A DNA stretch of 64,000 bases from Hymenobacter sedentarius (lineage in GTDB: Bacteria > Bacteroidota > Bacteroidia > Cytophagales > Hymenobacteraceae). The translations under genes and the position numbers were made by a program. Each line of letters opens with the position of its first letter. The stretch's first letter is position 1. The notes below the pieces were generated by a model. That model saw only the letters and a program-made list of their open reading frames with translations, was not told the origin of the DNA and did not search any database. The stretch lies in NCBI RefSeq assembly GCF_001507645.1, contig NZ_CP013909.1, positions 1,426,001-1,490,000 on the forward strand. Direction: 5' to 3'. Below, piece after piece: positions 1-9,226 of the stretch.

Positions 1-1
1 C

Positions 2-446
2 CAGCCCAAGTCCGCCCAGGCCAACCAGCTCTGGGTGAGCGACATCACGTGCCTGCCGCTGGCCAACGGCGACTGGGCCTACCTGTCCGCCTTTCAAGAT
101 ATGGCCAGCAAGCACGTAATGGGCTGGCAAGTAGGGGCCACCATGCCCGAAGAATTAGTGACCCGTGCCTTACAACGGGCCTTTTGGTCCCAGCCGGCCA
201 TGCCGGGCCTACTCGTGCACTCCGACCGGGGTGGACAGAATTGTGGCAACGCTTACCGGCAACTGCTGCACGACCACGAAGCCCTGCGCTCGCAGAATCG
301 CCGCGGCGATTGCTACGATAATGCCTAAGCCAAAAGCCTTTGGTCGCGCCTCAAAACCGAAGTACTCGAAGTCCGCGATCGGCCCGTTTTTGCTGATTTT
401 GCTGATTTTGCTGATGCTCAACGCAGCGTCGCCGACTATTCCAGCG
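2..446 (+). pseudogene. IS3-family transposase, C-terminal DDE part, decayed
   Basis: This is the integrase core (rve/DDE domain) of an IS3-type transposase, entering from the left window edge. The first two catalytic aspartates are visible in VSDITCL and VHSDRGGQ. The frame is broken by TAA at 326-328 just after GDCYDNA. Beyond it the same frame continues as AKSLWSRLKTEVLEV, where the family has AES: the expected catalytic glutamate is a lysine. A TTTGCTGAT unit repeated three times (389-415) expands an FAD tripeptide, and similarity stops near SVADY, before the usual C-terminal end. With a stop codon, a lost catalytic residue and a truncated end, it cannot encode an active enzyme. The N-terminal half and the orfA partner would lie outside the window. 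Confidence 0.85.
389..415 (+). repeat. Three tandem copies of a 9-bp unit
   Basis: The unit TTTGCTGAT occurs three times head to tail inside the dead transposase frame, encoding FAD-FAD-FAD where related transposases have a single FAD-LAD step. It is a small replication-slippage expansion in a sequence no longer under selection. Confidence 0.8.
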
Positions 447-483
447 TAACTGGACCACCTCAAGAAACAGCTGGTTTCTCGGT

Positions 484-756
484 GCAATGCACGCCATTGG
501 CAATGTTTTCTCCCACGGCGACAACGCTCGGGAGATGGAGCAGCTGGTGAAGGAATTCGGCCTCACGCCGCTGCAGGTGCTGCGCCAGGCCACCAGCGGC
601 AACGCCCAGATTTTTCACCTCATCGACCGCGGCAGCATCCGCCCCGGCCTCCTGGCCGACCTGGTGGCCGTGGCCGGCGACCCCACCCAGGACGTGGGCG
701 CCGTGCGCAAAGTGCAGCTGGTGATGAAAGGCGGTGTGCTCTACAAACAGCCCTGA
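484..756 (+). pseudogene. Amidohydrolase, 3' fragment
   Basis: About 85 residues match the C-terminal end of metal-dependent amidohydrolases of the imidazolonepropionase / Xaa-Pro dipeptidase-like group: HGDNAREMEQLV, TPLQVLRQATSGNA, then the closing strand pattern with GSIRPGLLADLVAV and VMKGGVLY. The N-terminal TIM barrel with its metal-binding histidines is absent. Sequence immediately upstream belongs to, or abuts, the decayed IS3 transposase, so the gene was most likely cut by that element or by a deletion beside it. An ATG at 487 could start a short product, but this would lack the active site. The family is fairly clear, the substrate is not. Confidence 0.75.
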
Positions 757-964
757 GCCGTTGAACTAAGCCGAAAACCGCTGCTACTTACCGGAGCTGA
801 AGTTGAGCTGAATAGTGCGTGAAAATGGGCTAATACTGAAGGCCAGGAAAGCCACGCTTCGCGCTGTTATTGTAATTGCCTTATAAAGAGAATTTTTAAC
901 GGCTTAATAGATTAAAATCAATATCTTAACGGTGGGTTGCATTTGCTGGTACTGACCGTTCCGT

Positions 965-3076
965 ATGAAAAAACTGCTCTTCCTCTGCTGGCTCATGGCA
1001 CTGGCAGCAAGTGCGCAGGTGCAGGCCCAGGTCACGGCGCGCCTGCAGGCTGCCGTGCGGAACCACGTGCAGGCCGATACCGGGCGCGTGAACCTGCTCA
1101 ATGCGCTGGCTTTGGCTCAATATGCGACTGCGCCCCAGCAAACCTTCGCGGCTTACCAGGAAGTCCTGCCCCTTGCCCGCCGATTGCACTATGCCCCCGG
1201 GGAAGCGGAAGCACTGCTGGGATTGGGCTTTTATCACCGGTTTCGAAACGAGTACGGGCCCGCAATAGCCTATACGCAACAAGCGCAGCAGATATTCCGG
1301 CGGCTCGGCGACGGCCTGAACCTGGTGAAATGCCTGTATAACCTATCGTATATCGAATTTGGGCAAGGCCATTTTGCACAAGCTATGGCCTACAGCTTAG
1401 ACGGCTTGCGCCAGGCCGAAGCCCTGCACAATAAGCACTGGGCCATTTTGCTCTATAGCCAACTGGGCAATACCTACCTGCAGCTAGGGGAATACGATAA
1501 GGCCCACCAGTACTTGGTGCAGGGCTTGCGCTTGGCCGAACCGGCGGGTGACCTGAGCGGAATTGGCCACTGCGCCATGATTCTGGGCGACGTGTACCGC
1601 CAGCAAGGCCACTGGGCGCAGGCCCGTCGGTATTACGAGCGGGGCTTGGCAACTTCCACTGGGAACTCCGCAGATAAAGGCATTACCCTGACCCTTCTGC
1701 GAATTGGGGCCATGGACGAGCGAATGGGGCTTTACCGGGAAGCCTTCGCTACGGGCTTCCGGATTTTGCGCCGGATAAAGCGACTGAGTGACGTGGGCAG
1801 CCTGCCCGAGGCCCAGCTGCTCCTGGCCCAGGCACACCTGCACGCGGGGCGGCTCGATAGCGCCTTGGTGTACGGGCGGCAGGCATTGCGGGCCGGCCAG
1901 CGCAGCGGCACCAAAAGCACCAGCCGTGACGCCAGCGAGGTACTAGCGGAAGCCAGCGCTCGGCTGGGGCACTTCGCCGATGCCTACCGCTACCACGTGT
2001 CGTTTAAAGCGTATCAGGACAGCCTCAATAGCCAGGACCTCAGCCACCGCACGGCCGCGCTGCAATACCAGTTTGAGCTGGATAAGAAGCAGTCCCAAAT
2101 CCGGTTGCTGACCCGCAACGAGCAGCTGATTCGGCAGAAAAACCAGCAGCAGCGCTGGCTGCTGCTCGGGGCCATGGTGGGCTTGGCGGCAGTAGGCGGG
2201 TTGAGCGGCTTGCTCTGGCGCAACAACCGGGCGAAGCAGCGAGCCAATGCCCGGCTCGAACAGCAGCAGCAGGCCCTCAAGGCCGCGCAAGCCCAACTCA
2301 TTCAAAAAGAAAAGATGGCCTCGCTGGGCGAGCTCACCGCCGGCATTGCCCACGAGATGCAGAACCCGCTCAACTTTGTCAACAACTTCGCCGATGTGTC
2401 GGCGGAGCTTGTCGAAGAGTTGGCGGAGGAGCACCAACGCATCGCCCGCGATACGGCGCTGGAAACCGAGCTCATGGACAGTTTGCGGCAGAACCTGCAC
2501 AAAATCAGCGGCCACGGGCGGCGGGCGGCCCGCATCGTGACCGGCATGCTGGAGCACGCCCGCCCAATCAGCGGCGTGCGCCAGCCCACCAACCTAAATG
2601 CACTGGTAGCAGAATACCTACGGCTCGCGGCCCACGGCCCCCACACAACGGCCCCCGCCTTCCACCCTACGCTCATCACCGACTTTGCGGCCGATTTGGG
2701 CTTGGTTGAGGTCGTGCCTCAGGAAATAGGGCGGGTGCTGCTGAATGTGTACGCCAATGCCCTCTACGCCGTGCAGCAAAAAGCTGCCACGCTCGGCCCA
2801 ACGTACCACCCCGAAATCGTAGTCAGCACGCGGCGTTGCGCGGCGCAGGTCGAAATCCGGGTGCGCGATAATGGAGTGGGCATGCCCGCGGCGGTGAAGG
2901 AAAAGGCGTTTCAGCCCTTCTTCACGACCAAGCCTGCGGGCGAGGGCACCGGATTGGGCCTCTCGCTCAGCTATGACATCATTACCCAAGGCCACGGCGG
3001 TACGCTCAGCTTAGAATCTCAGGAAGGAGAATGCACCGAAGTGGTGCTCGCATTTCCATTGGCTCAGGCCACTTGA
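965..3076 (+). CDS. TPR-containing sensor histidine kinase
   Basis: A 703-residue sensor kinase. A signal peptide (residues 1-22) is followed by a periplasmic array of tetratricopeptide repeats (about 45-350), a single membrane helix (about 398-418), a coiled-coil linker rich in Q and A, and a HisKA-like dimerisation region with the phospho-acceptor histidine at 463 in AGIAHEMQNPLNFV. The HATPase domain has the N box (NVYANALYAV, about 594-603), G1 (DNGVGM, 635-640) and G2 (GEGTGLGL, 659-666). This TPR-TM-kinase layout is common in Bacteroidota and in related kinases works with LytTR or other regulators. No response regulator is adjacent, so it is an orphan here. It converges on the GIN-domain gene with only 23 bp between the stop codons. 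Confidence 0.9.
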   Translation: MKKLLFLCWLMALAASAQVQAQVTARLQAAVRNHVQADTGRVNLLNALALAQYATAPQQTFAAYQEVLPLARRLHYAPGEAEALLGLGFYHRFRNEYGPAIAYTQQAQQIFRRLGDGLNLVKCLYNLSYIEFGQGHFAQAMAYSLDGLRQAEALHNKHWAILLYSQLGNTYLQLGEYDKAHQYLVQGLRLAEPAGDLSGIGHCAMILGDVYRQQGHWAQARRYYERGLATSTGNSADKGITLTLLRIGAMDERMGLYREAFATGFRILRRIKRLSDVGSLPEAQLLLAQAHLHAGRLDSALVYGRQALRAGQRSGTKSTSRDASEVLAEASARLGHFADAYRYHVSFKAYQDSLNSQDLSHRTAALQYQFELDKKQSQIRLLTRNEQLIRQKNQQQRWLLLGAMVGLAAVGGLSGLLWRNNRAKQRANARLEQQQQALKAAQAQLIQKEKMASLGELTAGIAHEMQNPLNFVNNFADVSAELVEELAEEHQRIARDTALETELMDSLRQNLHKISGHGRRAARIVTGMLEHARPISGVRQPTNLNALVAEYLRLAAHGPHTTAPAFHPTLITDFAADLGLVEVVPQEIGRVLLNVYANALYAVQQKAATLGPTYHPEIVVSTRRCAAQVEIRVRDNGVGMPAAVKEKAFQPFFTTKPAGEGTGLGLSLSYDIITQGHGGTLSLESQEGECTEVVLAFPLAQAT

Positions 3077-3099
3077 TAGGTGCCCACGACTATGTTGCT

Positions 3100-3813
3100 T
3101 TACTGCACCCGGCGCACACTGCTGCCGCCGCTGTGCGAAGCGTTGACCAGGCGAGCGTTGCCCTTGTAGCGCACGTCGCTGCCACCGGAAGCGCTGGAGT
3201 TAAGCTCGCCTTCGACGGATATCTTGACAACGGAGCCGCCGCTGGCGTTGACGCTGGCAGTGTTGCTTTGCAGGGCAAATGCGTTGTAGTCGGAGCCACC
3301 GCTTACCTCTACTTTCTGGCGGTCGACGCGGCCGGCCAGGTCCACGTCACTGCCGCCCGAAGCCACGCTGCGCAAGGTCTTGGCGGTTAGGGTGAGCTTC
3401 ACGTCGGAGCCGCCGCTGGCTTCCAGGTTGAAATCGTCGGCGGTGAAATTGGATTCGCCTTTGGCATCGGCGCCCCCGCTCATGGCCAAGCCGGTAAGGC
3501 GGGGGCAGGTGATGTATACGTTGACGTTACCCTTGCCTTTCAGCAGGTTCTTCAACGAGTAATTCCGCTCCCAACCGATTTTCAGGGTGCCGTCCTGCAC
3601 TTCCGTCACCACGTGCTCCTGGGCTTCCGGCGAGGCTTCCACCACCACCTTGGTGTTGGGGCCTTGGGTCAGGTAGACATCAATGCCACCGCCGGACTGC
3701 ACCGCCTGGAAGCTGCCCACCTGGCGGGGCTGCTTTACCTGGGCCTGCGCCGTGCAGGAAGCAAGGGTGACGGCCGCAATGGCCAACGCGGAGGACCAAA
3801 CAGAGATTTTCAT
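3100..3813 (-). CDS. GIN domain (DUF2807) secreted protein
   Basis: A 237-residue exported protein. Residues 1-25 form a signal peptide ending in CTAQAQ; the cysteine could also mark a lipoprotein, but no clean lipobox is seen. The mature part is a repetitive right-handed beta structure with the recurrent pattern GGSDV/GGSxV (six or more copies), typical of the putative auto-transporter adhesin head GIN domain. Such proteins are widespread in Bacteroidota and their role is not firmly known; adhesion or cell-envelope functions are usually suggested. It is transcribed toward the TPR histidine kinase. Domain assignment is secure, function is not. Confidence 0.85.
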   Translation of the reverse strand: MKISVWSSALAIAAVTLASCTAQAQVKQPRQVGSFQAVQSGGGIDVYLTQGPNTKVVVEASPEAQEHVVTEVQDGTLKIGWERNYSLKNLLKGKGNVNVYITCPRLTGLAMSGGADAKGESNFTADDFNLEASGGSDVKLTLTAKTLRSVASGGSDVDLAGRVDRQKVEVSGGSDYNAFALQSNTASVNASGGSVVKISVEGELNSSASGGSDVRYKGNARLVNASHSGGSSVRRVQ

Positions 3814-4138
3814 AGCAAAAGCAGAATAAAGGTGTGGTGCGATTGATGCCTGAATGCGCCCCGGGGTTGCCTGATGGTTTCGGGCTCGTCGGTACGGGTT
3901 TAGCGCATGGAAATTACGCCTGAAAGCGGCTGAATCCTATGCCAACTCCCGCCCGATGCAGCAGTTGAGCTAAAATTGAGCTGTTTAGTGACCAGCTAAT
4001 AATTCGCGTTCAATAACCGCTTTGCGAAGCTTTAATGCTCAGCTTACTATGTACAAAAACAGCGCGGGGCTAATACAAATGCCCGTTGATCCATAGTTTT
4101 ACTGCTATTCTCTTCTCTCCAAATAATTATTTTCATTG
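3814..4138. other. Intergenic region between divergent genes, no gene seen
   Basis: These 325 bp separate the divergent GIN-domain gene and the small membrane protein gene, so both promoters should lie here. The stretch is more AT-rich on the right side (about 4030-4138). I see no RNA gene, no good TAnnTTTG box and no long hairpin. A short AGTTGAGC / AATTGAGC pair lies near 3962-3980. Confidence 0.5.
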
Positions 4139-4687
4139 ATGAAGCTTACTCTACGCAGTCTACTGGTTGCCGCTTTGTTGAAAATGGCCGTTGTGTCGGC
4201 CCACGCCCAAACGGCCCCGCCCGTCGCCGAGCCCGCGGCGGCAGCTGCGCCCGCCAGCGCCGTGCCGGCCGCTCCGGTGGCCTCGACCCCCATCGTCGAG
4301 CCCTTGCTTTCGCCGGAGCTCGCAAAAGGCAAATACAAGGATTATCTGAACGTGCGCTACGCCGCCGACAAAGAAGCCCGGGCTGCCGTGCACATGTTTA
4401 ACCGCAAGCAAACCGGGGGGGTGGTATGGCTGGTGGGAGGCGGAGCCTTTCTTGGCTTTTTAACTTCACAGACCGGCACCAAGACCGATGCCAACGGTAT
4501 GACTACTACGTTCACCATCTCGCCGTTCGGGTACCTCGTATTCGCAGGCCTGCCCGTTGCGCTTGCCATCGGCAAGTTTTCGCGCTTCAACAATGGCGAG
4601 CTGTACAAAATGCTCCGGGAGTACGATAAGACCCACAAACTGCCCGGCTACGTAGTAGCGAAGCTCGGCAAGTCGGACTACCAATAG
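4139..4687 (+). CDS. Putative exported membrane protein, unknown function
   Basis: A 182-residue protein that I do not recognise as a named family. I place the start at ATG 4139 (MKLTLRSLLV), one codon after a TTG that could extend the frame. Residues 1-24 form a signal peptide ending in SAHAQ, followed by an Ala/Pro-rich segment (about 25-60). Two hydrophobic stretches follow: a Gly-rich VVWLVGGGAFLGFL (about 98-111) and a longer one around FGYLVFAGLPVALAI (about 130-145). The end is charged. It may be a periplasmic or inner-membrane protein. It converges on the next gene, with an imperfect GC-rich hairpin in between. Confidence 0.6.
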   Translation: MKLTLRSLLVAALLKMAVVSAHAQTAPPVAEPAAAAAPASAVPAAPVASTPIVEPLLSPELAKGKYKDYLNVRYAADKEARAAVHMFNRKQTGGVVWLVGGGAFLGFLTSQTGTKTDANGMTTTFTISPFGYLVFAGLPVALAIGKFSRFNNGELYKMLREYDKTHKLPGYVVAKLGKSDYQ

Positions 4688-4766
4688 GACGGCTTTTCGG
4701 AAGCACTGAATCGGGCCGTGCGTCGGATGGGCGGCTACGAAGCGGCGGGTCTGGCTGAAACACAAA

Positions 4767-4802
4767 GAGCGGGCCGCTAACGCAGAAGCCAGCGGTCCGC
4801 TC
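4767..4802. terminator. Possible hairpin between convergent genes
   Basis: Arms GAGCGGGCCGCT (4767-4778) and AGCGGTCCGCTC (4791-4802) pair with one G-U, around a 12-nt loop. There is no T-tract, so it is at best a weak intrinsic terminator for the two converging genes. Confidence 0.35.
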
Positions 4803-4822
4803 GAAGCCCGGCTGCAAATCGA

Positions 4823-5293
4823 TTAAAGGGCTTTGCGAAAAAGATAGCGGGTCTCTGAGGAACCGTGAAATGACGTAGTAGCCTTATAAATGGGGTTGTT
4901 AGCGTCGGTTGATTTCGAATCTTTCTCGATTTTTTGCGTTGCGCCCGTTGTCCAGGATTCCGTGCGCATTTCAACAAATTCCCACCCATCGGCGGAAAGT
5001 TCGTTGATTGTTTGCATCAGTAGTACTTGCAGCTCGCCAAAGTAATTAGAGTTGAACATGTAGCGTTTGGGCTCGAGTTTGATTTGCCCGCGCCACGCGG
5101 GCGCGAGCCAAACGCAGTATGCACCAGGGGATACCAACTGGTACTGATAGAGTACTCCCGGAGTCTCCTTAAAAGCTGTGGTGTTCACTGTACACAGCCG
5201 GCCGGACTCGGGAAAGGGCAGCGACACGGGAACCGCCTGGGCTGCAGCCAATCGAGCCACCATTAGGCATGTAAAGAGTAGCAAGACTTTCAT
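4823..5293 (-). CDS. Hypothetical exported protein
   Basis: A 156-residue protein without a recognised family. The chosen start is ATG at 5293 because it begins a good signal peptide (MKVLLLFTCLMVARLAAAQ); the frame is open a further 13 codons upstream, but that extension runs into the hairpin downstream of uvrB. The mature part looks globular and soluble, with a segment reading LLMQTINELSADGWEFVEM that resembles the DUF4177-like motif of a helix followed by GWE. No partner gene is evident. Likely periplasmic or secreted. Confidence 0.6.
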   Translation of the reverse strand: MKVLLLFTCLMVARLAAAQAVPVSLPFPESGRLCTVNTTAFKETPGVLYQYQLVSPGAYCVWLAPAWRGQIKLEPKRYMFNSNYFGELQVLLMQTINELSADGWEFVEMRTESWTTGATQKIEKDSKSTDANNPIYKATTSFHGSSETRYLFRKAL

Positions 5294-5312
5294 AATGGTA
5301 TAGGCAGAAAAA

Positions 5313-5353
5313 GGGTTAACAACGCAGCTCATCTGCGTTGTTAACCCTTTTTT
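5313..5353 (-). terminator. Intrinsic terminator of uvrB
   Basis: A perfect 15-bp inverted repeat (5313-5327 and 5333-5347) with a 5-nt loop. It is flanked by A-tract and T-tract on both sides, so it can work in both orientations. It sits just downstream of the uvrB stop codon and directly upstream of the next minus-strand gene, separating the two. Confidence 0.85.
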
Positions 5354-5372
5354 CGAATATCATGCCAACTGG

Positions 5373-7415
5373 CTAGTCACGCTTGCCCTTGAGCATGGTT
5401 TTCAAGGCCGCCAGCTCGTCGCGCAGCTTGGCGGCTTGCAGGAAGTCGAGCTCTTTAGCCGCGGCTTCCATCTGCTTCTCGGTGGTTTTGATGAGCTTTT
5501 CCAGCTCGGGGCGGGTCATCATGGCCACCACGGGCTCGGCGGCCAGCGCCAGGGCGGCCCCGTCGGAATCGGGGCCGGCGTAGGCCTGGTTGTCGAGTAC
5601 GCGGTAGTCGGACAGCGACGTCTGGCCCAAGATTTCGGCGTGGCTCTTGCGCACCGTGCGCGGCGTGATGCCATTCGCCTCGTTGTAGGCGGCCTGGGTG
5701 GCGCGGCGGCGATTGGTTTCGTCGATGGCGCGCTGCATGGAGCCCGTGATGCGGTCGGCGTACATGATGACCTTGCCCTTGTCGTTTCGTGCGGCACGGC
5801 CCATGGTCTGAATCAGGCTGCGCTGGTCGCGCAGGAATCCTTCCTTGTCGGCATCGAGGATGGCCACCAGGCTCACTTCGGGCAAGTCGAGGCCCTCGCG
5901 CAACAGGTTCACGCCGATGAGCACATCGATTTCGCCCAGGCGCAGCTTGCGCAGGATTTCCACGCGGTCCAGCGTCTTCACGTCGGAGTGCACGTATTCT
6001 ACCTTGATGCCGAGGCGGTCCATGTACTTGCTCAGCTCTTCGGCCATGCGCTTGGTGAGGGTGGTCACTAGCACCCGGTCGCCCTGCTTCACCCGCTCGT
6101 CCACTTCGTCGAGCAGGTCGTCAATCTGATTGACGCTGGGGCGAATGTCAATTTCGGGGTCGAGCAGGCCGGTGGGCCGGATAATCTGCTCCACCACCAC
6201 GCCACCCGCTTGGGTCAGTTCATAATCCGAAGGCGTGGCCGACACATACACAGCCTGCCGGTACATACTTTCGAACTCGTTGAAGGTCAACGGCCGGTTG
6301 TCGAGCGCCGAGGGCAGGCGGAAGCCGTACTCGATGAGAGCGGTTTTGCGGCTGCGGTCGCCGCCCCACATGGCCCGGATTTGGGGCATGGTGGCGTGGC
6401 TTTCGTCCACCACCAGCAGGTAGTCGTCGGGGAAGTAGTCGAGCAGGCAGAAGGGCCGCGAGCCCGGCGTGCGCCCATCAAAGTAGCGCGAATAGTTCTC
6501 GATGCCTGAGCAGTAGCCCAATTCCCGAATCATCTCCAGGTCGAACTCGGTGCGCTCCATGATGCGCTTGGCTTCGGCGTCGCGGCCTTCCTTTTCGAAG
6601 TACGCGTGCTGCAGCACCATGTCGTCTTGAATCTGCTTGATGGCCGTGTTCAGCGTTTCCTTGCCGGTCACAAACAGATTGGCCGGGTACAGGGCCACGC
6701 CGTTGGCTTCGTCCGAGAGCTTCTTGCCGCTCACCGGGTCAATCTTGTGCACCGACTCAATTTCATCGCCGAAGAAGTAGAGGCGGAACGCGTGGTCGGC
6801 ATAGGCCGGAAAGACGTCCACCGTGTCGCCCTTCACCCGGAAAGTGCCGCGCGTAAACTCTACCTCGGTGCGCGAATAAAGAATCTGTACGAACTGATAC
6901 AGCAGGTTATTGCGCGTGTAGCGCATGCCCGGCTTCAGGAAAATGACGTTTTTGGCGAATTCCTCGGGGTTGCCAATGCCGTAGATGCACGACACCGAGG
7001 CGATGACGACGATGTCGCGCCGGCCGCTGAGCAGGGTAGAAGTGGCGTGCAGCCGCAGCTTCTCGATTTCCTGGTTGATGGCCATGTCCTTCTCGATGAA
7101 CACATCGGAGCTGGCGATGTAGGCCTCGGGCTGGTAGTAGTCGTAATAGCTGATGTAGTACTCGACGGCGTTGTTCGGGAAAAACGCCTTGAATTCGCCG
7201 TAGAGCTGCGCGGCCAGGGTTTTGTTGTGGCAGAGCACCAGGGCCGGCTTGCCGGTCTGGGCAATGACGTTGGCCATGGTGAAGGTTTTGCCGGTGCCGG
7301 TGGCGCCGAGCAGCACCTGGGCATGCTCGCCGTTGTTTACGCCCTCCACGAGCTTGGCAATGGCCGTGGGTTGGTCGCCAGTCGGCTTAAATTCAGAGGT
7401 CAGGTGGTACTCCAT
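5373..7415 (-). CDS. uvrB: Excinuclease ABC subunit B
   Basis: UvrB (680 residues, usual length) is the damage-verifying helicase of nucleotide excision repair; it is loaded by UvrA and recruits UvrC. Visible features in order: Walker A GATGTGKT (37-44), the beta-hairpin YYDYYQPEAY (about 95) that probes the DNA strands, the DEAD-like VVDESH box near residue 335, helicase motifs VLVTTLTKRMAE and GLDLPEVSLVAILDADKEGFLR, QTMGRAARN, and the C-terminal UVR domain (about 635-670) that contacts UvrC. The ATG at 7415 fits the conserved N-terminus. A 9-bp hairpin (7425-7453) lies about 10 nt upstream of the start. No repair partner is nearby. Confidence 0.98.
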   Translation of the reverse strand: MEYHLTSEFKPTGDQPTAIAKLVEGVNNGEHAQVLLGATGTGKTFTMANVIAQTGKPALVLCHNKTLAAQLYGEFKAFFPNNAVEYYISYYDYYQPEAYIASSDVFIEKDMAINQEIEKLRLHATSTLLSGRRDIVVIASVSCIYGIGNPEEFAKNVIFLKPGMRYTRNNLLYQFVQILYSRTEVEFTRGTFRVKGDTVDVFPAYADHAFRLYFFGDEIESVHKIDPVSGKKLSDEANGVALYPANLFVTGKETLNTAIKQIQDDMVLQHAYFEKEGRDAEAKRIMERTEFDLEMIRELGYCSGIENYSRYFDGRTPGSRPFCLLDYFPDDYLLVVDESHATMPQIRAMWGGDRSRKTALIEYGFRLPSALDNRPLTFNEFESMYRQAVYVSATPSDYELTQAGGVVVEQIIRPTGLLDPEIDIRPSVNQIDDLLDEVDERVKQGDRVLVTTLTKRMAEELSKYMDRLGIKVEYVHSDVKTLDRVEILRKLRLGEIDVLIGVNLLREGLDLPEVSLVAILDADKEGFLRDQRSLIQTMGRAARNDKGKVIMYADRITGSMQRAIDETNRRRATQAAYNEANGITPRTVRKSHAEILGQTSLSDYRVLDNQAYAGPDSDGAALALAAEPVVAMMTRPELEKLIKTTEKQMEAAAKELDFLQAAKLRDELAALKTMLKGKRD

Positions 7416-7424
7416 GCAACGGGA

Positions 7425-7453
7425 AAGGTAGGCCGAAAAGGTCAGCCTACCTT
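7425..7453 (-). promoter_or_regulatory. Hairpin just upstream of the uvrB start
   Basis: Arms AAGGTAGGC (7425-7433) and GCCTACCTT (7445-7453) form a perfect 9-bp stem ending about 10 nt before the uvrB ATG. There is no T-tract on the reading strand. It could be a leader structure in the uvrB transcript; function not known. Confidence 0.35.
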
Positions 7454-7513
7454 AACCACAAACCGGTATTTTGGGTTTCGCGGGAAGTAAAACAGTCGGG
7501 AGCCGCCAGCGGG

Positions 7514-9226
7514 CTACTTGCCAAATTCCACCGCCACATCTATGCCAAAGCCGTAGGGGCGGCTCTCGTGCATGAAGCTGTGGGCCGGGTGGGCATTGAG
7601 CGATAGCAGGCCCACTTCGGCCGTAGGGCCCACAGTAAGGGCCCACTTGCCCGCCACGGGCCGAAACTGCGCGCCCACGCCGCCGCGCACATTGGCCAGC
7701 ACCCGGCGGTAGGGTGTGCCGGCCGAAGTGAGCGAATACGTGCGGGTGGCTTCCGGATTGTCTTCTACCTCGCTCCGCACGCCCAGTAGCGCCGTGACGG
7801 CGCCGCCTAGCCGGCCGTAGAGGCTCCAGCCGCGTTTCACGGGGTTGGTGTAGCGCACCTCGACCGGAATGCCCGCCGTGCGGTAGCGGAAATTGGTGGT
7901 GCGCAGCCGCCCGGTGCTAATCTGGCCGAGGTCCAGAATCTGCTCGCCCACAAACGCGGCACTCGACGCCGACTTAGCCGTGGCTTGGCCAAATTCGGTC
8001 CCCGTGCTCAATGACCAGTGCCCGCCGAGGTGGCGCGTGGCCAGCAAGGCAAGACGCTGGCTCAGGCCGGGGCGCAGGTTTTCGCGGTATTGGGCAGCGG
8101 CAAATTCAGTCAGCGCCGGGGAGTCGGCCCCCAGCGCGGGATTGTAGCCATACTCGGGCGCAATGCCGGCCCGTGAGAAGTTGATGTTGGGGTTAAACAC
8201 GCCCGCCGTGTAGCTGGCGCCGTAGTGCCATTTCTGCACATCTACCGTGGGCAGAGGCTCTGCGGCGGGAAGCAGGGTCAGGCCGTTGGGCAGCATGGCC
8301 GCAGTGGGCATAGCCAACGAGGCCGGGCTCAAAGCAAGCAGGCCCACCTGCTCCGGAATGGCAACGGATGAGGCCTGCGTGAGCGCCGCCAAAGCTGGGG
8401 ACGCCGTAGCGGCACCGGCCAGCGCACTGCCAGCTGTCGTGGTGGCAGCCGTGGCGGCTACGCTGGCTGCCGTGGCTCCAGTAACTGCCGCAACCCGGCT
8501 GAAATTGCCGTTCAGGCTGGGCGTTTGGCCGCTGGTCGCGGGCGTGGTGCGAGCCGTAATAGCTGCGGTGCTGCTGGCAGCGGCTCTTTCAGCAGTTGAG
8601 CTTGCAGTAGTATTTCGGGTAGCGTTGGCGCCGGTGGACTGTTCCGCATTGCTGGAAGCTACAGGTCCATTTTCCAGTTCGTTGCGAACCGATGCCGAGC
8701 CAAAGCCCGTAGCCCGGCTCGCCGAATTAGCGGCAACCGAATATTTGCCTGCGACATACGTCACACTGCCCGTTGAGCCACCGTTGTTTAAGGAACCGTT
8801 TGCGGAACCGTTAGCAGAAGTCGCGGCCGCGTTGTTGGTAGCCAATGCATCGGTTATTGCAACTGCGCCAAATTCCGTTACCCCGCCTTTTCCCTTCGGC
8901 GCGTTTGCGTTACTAGTAGCCGAAGCACCTGTAGCGCGCGTGGCCGTGGCTACTTCCGTGCCGGCCATGTCGGAGGCACGGTGGGCCCACCAGCCGGTAC
9001 CGGCTAGCGTGGCCAAAAGCAGGCTGGCCGCAGCCACCCACCGCGTGGCGGCAAGGCGGCGACGGTAGGTTTCGTTTTGGCGAATGAGCAGAGAATTATC
9101 AATCTGGTCCCACAGCATGGGGCGCGGGGGCACGGCGGCCTCCTCGCCCAGGTGATGGCGAAATAAGTCCTCTAAGCTACCGGTGGGTTTGGGCGTAGAA
9201 TTGTCCTCGATAGGATTAACTGACAT
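7514..9226 (-). CDS. Sigma-factor partner with one TM helix and C-terminal beta-barrel
   Basis: A 570-residue protein of unusual build. Residues 1-60 are hydrophilic and probably cytoplasmic, like the short anti-sigma regions in Bacteroidota; a single hydrophobic helix follows (about 61-80, LLLATLAGTGWW). Residues 85-330 are a low-complexity Ala/Thr/Ser/Asn-rich stretch. The last 240 residues (from KWHYGASYTAG) show alternating amphipathic strands ending in FGK, as in PorT-like outer-membrane beta-barrels. The start overlaps the 3' end of the ECF sigma gene by 11 bp, so the two are co-translated. By analogy with other sigma/partner pairs it may restrain the sigma factor. The barrel assignment is by pattern only. 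Confidence 0.7.
   Translation of the reverse strand: MSVNPIEDNSTPKPTGSLEDLFRHHLGEEAAVPPRPMLWDQIDNSLLIRQNETYRRRLAATRWVAAASLLLATLAGTGWWAHRASDMAGTEVATATRATGASATSNANAPKGKGGVTEFGAVAITDALATNNAAATSANGSANGSLNNGGSTGSVTYVAGKYSVAANSASRATGFGSASVRNELENGPVASSNAEQSTGANATRNTTASSTAERAAASSTAAITARTTPATSGQTPSLNGNFSRVAAVTGATAASVAATAATTTAGSALAGAATASPALAALTQASSVAIPEQVGLLALSPASLAMPTAAMLPNGLTLLPAAEPLPTVDVQKWHYGASYTAGVFNPNINFSRAGIAPEYGYNPALGADSPALTEFAAAQYRENLRPGLSQRLALLATRHLGGHWSLSTGTEFGQATAKSASSAAFVGEQILDLGQISTGRLRTTNFRYRTAGIPVEVRYTNPVKRGWSLYGRLGGAVTALLGVRSEVEDNPEATRTYSLTSAGTPYRRVLANVRGGVGAQFRPVAGKWALTVGPTAEVGLLSLNAHPAHSFMHESRPYGFGIDVAVEFGK

Noticed and set aside
6606..7490. Open frame of 294 codons on the plus strand
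   Set aside because: Antisense to uvrB; the codon pattern is that of a reversed gene.
8247..9068. Ala/Val-rich frame on the plus strand
   Set aside because: Antisense to the low-complexity Ala/Thr segment of the sigma-factor partner; apparent hydrophobicity is a by-product.
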